A DNA stretch of 64,000 nt from CAVQJU01 sp963712905. Its GTDB lineage: Bacteria > Acidobacteriota > Vicinamibacteria > Vicinamibacterales > CAVVIG01. The notes beneath the pieces were generated by a model that was not told the origin of the DNA, did no database searches, and was given only the letters and a program-made list of their open reading frames with translations. Each line of letters opens with the position of its first letter. Position 1 is the stretch's first letter. The stretch lies in assembly GCA_963712905.1 (NCBI GenBank), contig CAVQJU010000010.1:558001-622000 (forward strand), in the 5' to 3' direction. Shown here piece after piece: positions 60,288 through 64,000 of this stretch. A program made the position numbers and the translations under genes.

Positions 60288-62902
60288 GCACGCGCGCCAT
60301 CTCGCCGCCGGCGCCGGTCGCGGTAATGCTTCTCGATGGCGTCCGCGGCCAGCACCGCCGGGATCGGCACGAGCGCTATCAGACAGCTCGTGGCGTCCGG
60401 CGGCGCCTGTCCCAGGATGTTCGCGAGCGGTCGAATGTAGAGGAATCCAAGGAGCAAGGCGCCTTCACAAGCGACCGCCAGCACCACGTAACGATTGGAA
60501 AACCACCCCAGTTGCCAGGGCCGCAAATTCTCGCTGCGACAGGCGAAGGCATTCGCCATCTGTCCCGCGACAACGGCCGTGAACGCCGCGCCGGATGCCG
60601 GCAGCAGCGCGGCCCCCGAAGGAAACGGCCCGCCGGGCCTCCATCCGGCCGCTGAGAGCGCATGGACGAACGCGATCATCTCCACCGCGGCTTCCGTCAA
60701 TCCAAGAACGAGGAAGGCTCGAAGCAACAGAGACCGATCCACGAGATGGCGTCCGGACGGCGGCCGTTCGAGCGCGCGCGGGCTGGACGGCTCGGCGCCT
60801 AATGCCACGGCAGGAAGGATGTCGGTGCCGATGTCCAGACACAACACCTGCAGGACGCCGAGCGCCAATGGAAATCGTCCGCCCGAGAGCGCCCACACGA
60901 CGAAGGGCGTCAGTTCGGCCACATTGTCGGTCAGGTGGTACGTCAGGAACCGCCGTGCATTGGCGAATGTCGTTCGGCCCTGTTCGATCGCAGCCACGAT
61001 GGTCCCGAAGTTGTCGTCCAGCAACACGAGATCCGCGGCTTCGCGCGCCACGTCGGTGCCCGAGAGGCCCATGGCGACACCGATCGTCGCCTCGTGCAAC
61101 GCCGGCGCGTCGTTGACGCCGTCGCCGGTCATCGCAACCACGTGCCCCCGTTTTCGCAGCGCTCGAGCGATCCTGAGCTTCTCCTCGGGCGACACCCGGC
61201 TGACGATGATGCCGTCGCGATCGATCAGCGCGCCGAGCAGCTGGTCATCGTCCGGGAGGTCCTTGCCTTCGATCGCCAGGGCATCCGATGTCCAGAGGCC
61301 AACTTCGCGGCCGATGGCGCGCGCACTTCCGGGATGATCGCCGGTCACCATCGCGACGCGAATACCTGCGCGGCGACACGCGGCGATGGAATCCGCGACG
61401 CCCGCCCTCGGCGGATCTTCGATCCCCACGAGGCCAAGGAGGCTCAAGTGACGCTCGGCCGAATCGGCCGATTCAGGCATCCCGCCCGGGCCTGCATCGC
61501 GAGCGGCGATCGCCACGACGCGCAGGCCGCGCTCCGCCATGCGTGAGACGGCCTGCTCGGCACCGCCAATGCTCTCGCAACGTTCGAAGACGGCCTCCGG
61601 TGCTCCTCTCACGATCACGCGCTCTTCCGTAATCACTGACACGCGACGACGCCTTGGATCGAAGGGAAACCATCGTGTGGCGCGCGAGGCCGCTGCCTCG
61701 TTGGATGAGACATCGACACCAAGGCGCTGAGCGAACACGTGCAGGGCGACTTCGAGCGGATTGCCGTGGGCAACCCAGCGTCCTCCCTCGTTGGCGGCAT
61801 GCCCGTTCGCATGAAGGGCCGCCGCCCAACCCAGTTCCTTCAAGTGGGGAAGCAAGAGAGGCTCGGCGTGAACCTGGGCAGACGGGTCGTAGCCGGCGCC
61901 TTGAATCGTGGCGCTGCCCTGCGGCGTCCACACCTCGGTCACGGCCATCTCGTTCCGCGTGAGCGTTCCGGTCTTGTCCGTACAGATGAATGTCGTCGAT
62001 CCCAGCGTCTCGACTGATTCCAGCCGACGCACGAGCGCGCCCTGCGCCGCCATCCGTTGTGCACCGATCGCGAGCGACAGACTGATCGTCGGCAGCAGGC
62101 CCTCAGGCACGAGCGCCACGGTGACGCCGAGGGCGAACAGAAAGGCGTCCGTCAGGCGAATGCCGACGAGCGCGGCAACGATCAGGAACAGAAGTCCAAC
62201 GGCCATCGAAATGATGGCGATGACGCGGACGACACGGTTCAACTCGATGGCGAGCGGGCTCGCTGGCCGCACCCCTCCCGTGGTCATGTGCGCAATCCGG
62301 GCGAGCCGCGTCGAACGGCCGGTGGCCACGACGACCCCGGCCGCTTCGCCCTCGACCGCAAAGGTGCCAGCGAACACCTGCTCACCGGGTTGCGGCGCCG
62401 CCGCCACGCTCTCACCGGTCAGCATCGATGTGTCGACAAGGAAGCCGTGGGCGTGAGTCAAACGGACGTCAGCCGAGATCCGGTCTCCAGCCGTCAGCGC
62501 CACGAGATCGCCGGGAACGAGCTGCACGGCATCGATGCTCCGGCGCCTTCCCATGCGTATCACGGTCACGCGCCGTGGAAGCAGGTCACGAAGGCGTTCC
62601 CCCGCCTTCTCGGCGCGGTATTCCTGCAGGAAGGCGAACGAGCCGTTGAGCAGAATGACGACGAAGATCGCCAACCCGAGCTGAGGCATGCCGGCCAGGA
62701 TGGCCAGGCCACCGGCGATCCACAGCATCAGCGCAAAGAAATGGACAAGCTGCGCGAGCAGGCGCCGCCACATCGGCACCCGGGGCGCGAATGACAGACG
62801 GTTCAGGCCGTACTGCTTTTGCCGCCGTTCGACTTCCTCAACGCTCAACCCACCCGGGTCAAGCGGTGGACCGGCCTCACGCGATGCGCGCCCCTGGCTC
62901 AT
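60281..62902 (-). CDS. Cation-transporting P-type ATPase (P2 type)
   Basis: I use the ATG at 62902 (MSQGRASREAG); a GTG 12 bases upstream is possible. About 873 residues. An N-terminal cation-ATPase region (GGLSVEEVERRQKQYGLNRL) is followed by the A domain with DTSMLTGES, the ion-binding helix VALVPEGLLPTISLSLAIGA, the phosphorylation site FICTDKTGTLTRNEM (Asp about 309), the N domain with an FxxRRRRVSV motif, and the hinge VAMTGDGVNDAPAL. Six C-terminal helices follow, including CLDIGTDILPAVALGAE. The PEGLL motif places it near Ca2+/Na+-type P2 pumps and not near Cu or K pumps. No heavy-metal-associated domain is present. It is well preserved and of normal length. Confidence 0.88.
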   Translation of the reverse strand: MSQGRASREAGPPLDPGGLSVEEVERRQKQYGLNRLSFAPRVPMWRRLLAQLVHFFALMLWIAGGLAILAGMPQLGLAIFVVILLNGSFAFLQEYRAEKAGERLRDLLPRRVTVIRMGRRRSIDAVQLVPGDLVALTAGDRISADVRLTHAHGFLVDTSMLTGESVAAAPQPGEQVFAGTFAVEGEAAGVVVATGRSTRLARIAHMTTGGVRPASPLAIELNRVVRVIAIISMAVGLLFLIVAALVGIRLTDAFLFALGVTVALVPEGLLPTISLSLAIGAQRMAAQGALVRRLESVETLGSTTFICTDKTGTLTRNEMAVTEVWTPQGSATIQGAGYDPSAQVHAEPLLLPHLKELGWAAALHANGHAANEGGRWVAHGNPLEVALHVFAQRLGVDVSSNEAAASRATRWFPFDPRRRRVSVITEERVIVRGAPEAVFERCESIGGAEQAVSRMAERGLRVVAIAARDAGPGGMPESADSAERHLSLLGLVGIEDPPRAGVADSIAACRRAGIRVAMVTGDHPGSARAIGREVGLWTSDALAIEGKDLPDDDQLLGALIDRDGIIVSRVSPEEKLRIARALRKRGHVVAMTGDGVNDAPALHEATIGVAMGLSGTDVAREAADLVLLDDNFGTIVAAIEQGRTTFANARRFLTYHLTDNVAELTPFVVWALSGGRFPLALGVLQVLCLDIGTDILPAVALGAEPSSPRALERPPSGRHLVDRSLLLRAFLVLGLTEAAVEMIAFVHALSAAGWRPGGPFPSGAALLPASGAAFTAVVAGQMANAFACRSENLRPWQLGWFSNRYVVLAVACEGALLLGFLYIRPLANILGQAPPDATSCLIALVPIPAVLAADAIEKHYRDRRRRRDGARAE

Positions 62903-62959
62903 CGGTCGTCGCACACGCGTAGAGGCCGATCATGCAGCATCGCTGTTGGCGCCCTCCCC

Positions 62960-63442
62960 TCACATGATATCGACCGCCGGCTCCGCAAACCTGCCGACGA
63001 CAGGATTCACCATCTTCACGAAGTCAGTCCAGCGCATCACGATGGCCTCCCGATGCGTGCCGGCGTTGAACACGATTTCAGGTTCTGCCGCGAGCACGGC
63101 GTCGACGAACACGGTCTGACCGTACAGGGGCCCGAACGGCGGCATGGCTCCAAGCTCGCACACGGGGAACAGCCGTCGCAGATCCTCCTCGTCGGCCAGG
63201 CGAATGGCCTTCCCGCCGGCGAGCTCCAGCAGTTGCTCGAGATTCACGAACGTGGGCGCAGGCACGACCGCCTCTATTGGCTCGCCGTCAACGAAGCAGA
63301 TGACGACTTTCGCCCACTGGAGACCCGGCACGTGCGTGGACGCCGCTTCTTCCTGCGCCGTGAATGCAGGCTGATGCGGCACGACGGTGTACGGGACGTG
63401 TGCCTCTCGCAGGAATTGATGGATCGCGGTGATGCCTGACAT
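62960..63442 (-). CDS. YbaK/EbsC-type aminoacyl-tRNA deacylase
   Basis: Start at ATG 63442 (MSGITAIHQFLREAHV), with GGAGG 7 bases upstream; 160 residues. The YbaK fold is recognised by YTVVPHQPAFTAQEEAA, WAKVVICFVDGEPIEAVVPA (with the conserved Lys) , LADEEDLRRLFPVCELGAMP, PFGPLYGQTVFVDAVLAAE and FNAGTHREAIVMRWTDF. These proteins hydrolyse mischarged Cys- or Ala-tRNAPro in the cytosol. The gene is followed by the ATPase 58 bases away on the same strand. Confidence 0.85.
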   Translation of the reverse strand: MSGITAIHQFLREAHVPYTVVPHQPAFTAQEEAASTHVPGLQWAKVVICFVDGEPIEAVVPAPTFVNLEQLLELAGGKAIRLADEEDLRRLFPVCELGAMPPFGPLYGQTVFVDAVLAAEPEIVFNAGTHREAIVMRWTDFVKMVNPVVGRFAEPAVDIM

Positions 63443-63718
63443 AGCGCTTCCTCCGTTGAGAAGAACCTGAGCAACACCAATGCCACTCGGAACGGGCATG
63501 TTTAGGTGCAGGTCTTCCTCCGCGTAGCGAAAATCTTCTCAGCGCCTGGGACTTATTTCGAAAAGGCCGGCAGTTGGTGTACGGCGGATGCCTGAAAGTC
63601 CATGCCTGGGGTCAATCAGAGGGAAATGGTGTCAATTCCCCGGGCACGATTGTTGCGCGGTAAGTTCTAGCCAGAGAACCGAAGAAGCCGCCAGGAGGGC
63701 GGCGCAAGGAGGTCTGCC
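63443..63718. other. Intergenic region, 276 bp
   Basis: Between the divergent YbaK-type and CBS genes. It is clearly less GC-rich than the rest and contains the phrase TGGGGTCAATC and a related GTGTCAATTCCCC segment, which together form a loose inverted pair. Promoters for both genes must lie here. I see no further coding sequence. Confidence 0.4.
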
Positions 63719-64000
63719 ATGCAGATCAAAGACATCATGACTGGTGAGCCCCGCACCTGTTCGCCCGGCACCAATCTGGCGGAAGCGGCGGCGCTGATGC
63801 TGGACGGCGACTGCGGCAGCCTGCCCGTGGTCGAAAGCGGAAAGCTCGTCGGGATCGTCACCGATCGAGACCTGTACATCGCTCTGGCAACGCGCGACAA
63901 ACGCGCGGCGGAGATGACCATCCGCGAGGTCGCCCAGACGCCGGTCTACACCTGCGGCCCTGACGATGAGGTTCAGGCGGCGCTCGAAACGATGAGGCAG
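63719..64000 (+). CDS. CBS-domain protein, 3' partial
   Basis: The ATG at 63719 has a near-perfect AAGGAGG 8 bases upstream. The 94 residues visible hold one CBS motif, MQIKDIMTGEPRTCSPGTNL, AEAAALMLDGDCGSLPVVES and GKLVGIVTDRDLYIALATRD, and the start of a second (VAQTPVYTCGPDDEVQAALE). Such two-CBS proteins bind adenine nucleotides and regulate other enzymes. The gene runs past the window edge. Confidence 0.88.
   Translation, partial: MQIKDIMTGEPRTCSPGTNLAEAAALMLDGDCGSLPVVESGKLVGIVTDRDLYIALATRDKRAAEMTIREVAQTPVYTCGPDDEVQAALETMRQ

Overview
The window is high-GC bacterial DNA that most likely comes from an Acidobacteriota genome, probably of the Vicinamibacteria type. This is inferred from family content: a PadR-linked 913-residue ADOP/MacB-FtsX permease, a 1034-residue Oar-like TonB-dependent receptor with an N-terminal carboxypeptidase-like fold, two DinB proteins, many secreted proteins of unknown function, and two families of secreted hypotheticals that I associate with this phylum. 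I saw no rRNA, tRNA, CRISPR array, prophage or complete insertion sequence.

Layout. 1-2.1 kb: end of a conserved-TM-helix membrane protein and a frameshifted malQ. 2.1-3.8 kb: small hypothetical and membrane proteins, including a degenerate sigma-54-activator-like protein and a truncated YIP1 protein. 3.9-5.3 kb: a frameshifted outer-membrane porin. 5.5-8.6 kb: a decayed cus-type heavy-metal RND pump on the minus strand, bounded by a 47-bp palindromic direct repeat. 8.9-11.4 kb: an alpha/beta hydrolase and an AHL-lactonase-like metallo-beta-lactamase under a TetR regulator, with matching operators at both promoters. 11.5-15.2 kb: a GT-C-like membrane protein, malonyl-CoA decarboxylase and two abutting gene remnants. 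15.3-19.6 kb: a full-length lhr helicase gene interrupted by many indels. 19.7-26.2 kb: a membrane-anchored TIR protein, DinB, and an intact HAE1-type RND adaptor and pump. 26.3-30.7 kb: DUF1992, a secreted hypothetical, a VapBC toxin-antitoxin pair, a matrixin protease and a DUF4259 protein. 30.8-32.4 kb: a small Cys-rich metallothionein-like protein, a 5'-truncated AraC regulator and a secreted hypothetical.

From about 32.4 kb the genes are almost all intact. 32.5-35.6 kb is a co-directional amidohydrolase, aldo-keto reductase and SDR set. 35.6-38.7 kb is the ADOP permease with its PadR regulator. 38.8-42.1 kb holds OsmC, a cupredoxin lipoprotein, a Cys-nucleophile alpha/beta hydrolase and a heme-containing copper-monooxygenase-like protein. 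42.2-44.5 kb is a two-gene module I cannot assign. 44.5-53.2 kb is mostly secreted proteins, plus a divergent TetR/lipocalin-like pair and a TonB protein. 53.4-57.0 kb is a tightly coupled three-gene operon: a KASIII-like ketosynthase fused to a heme-oxygenase-like diiron domain, a membrane fatty-acid desaturase, and an unknown His/Glu-rich protein. It looks like an undescribed lipid-modifying pathway and is the most interesting element here. The window ends with the TonB-dependent receptor, a P-type ATPase, a YbaK-type deacylase and the start of a CBS-domain protein.

Two genome-scale features matter for any user. First, indels are concentrated in 0.9-10.1 kb and 15.3-19.6 kb, while catalytic motifs between them are preserved. 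That fits localised sequence error or very recent decay better than old pseudogenes. Second, several start codons lie 5-12 bases after a -10 box, which suggests frequent leaderless transcription.
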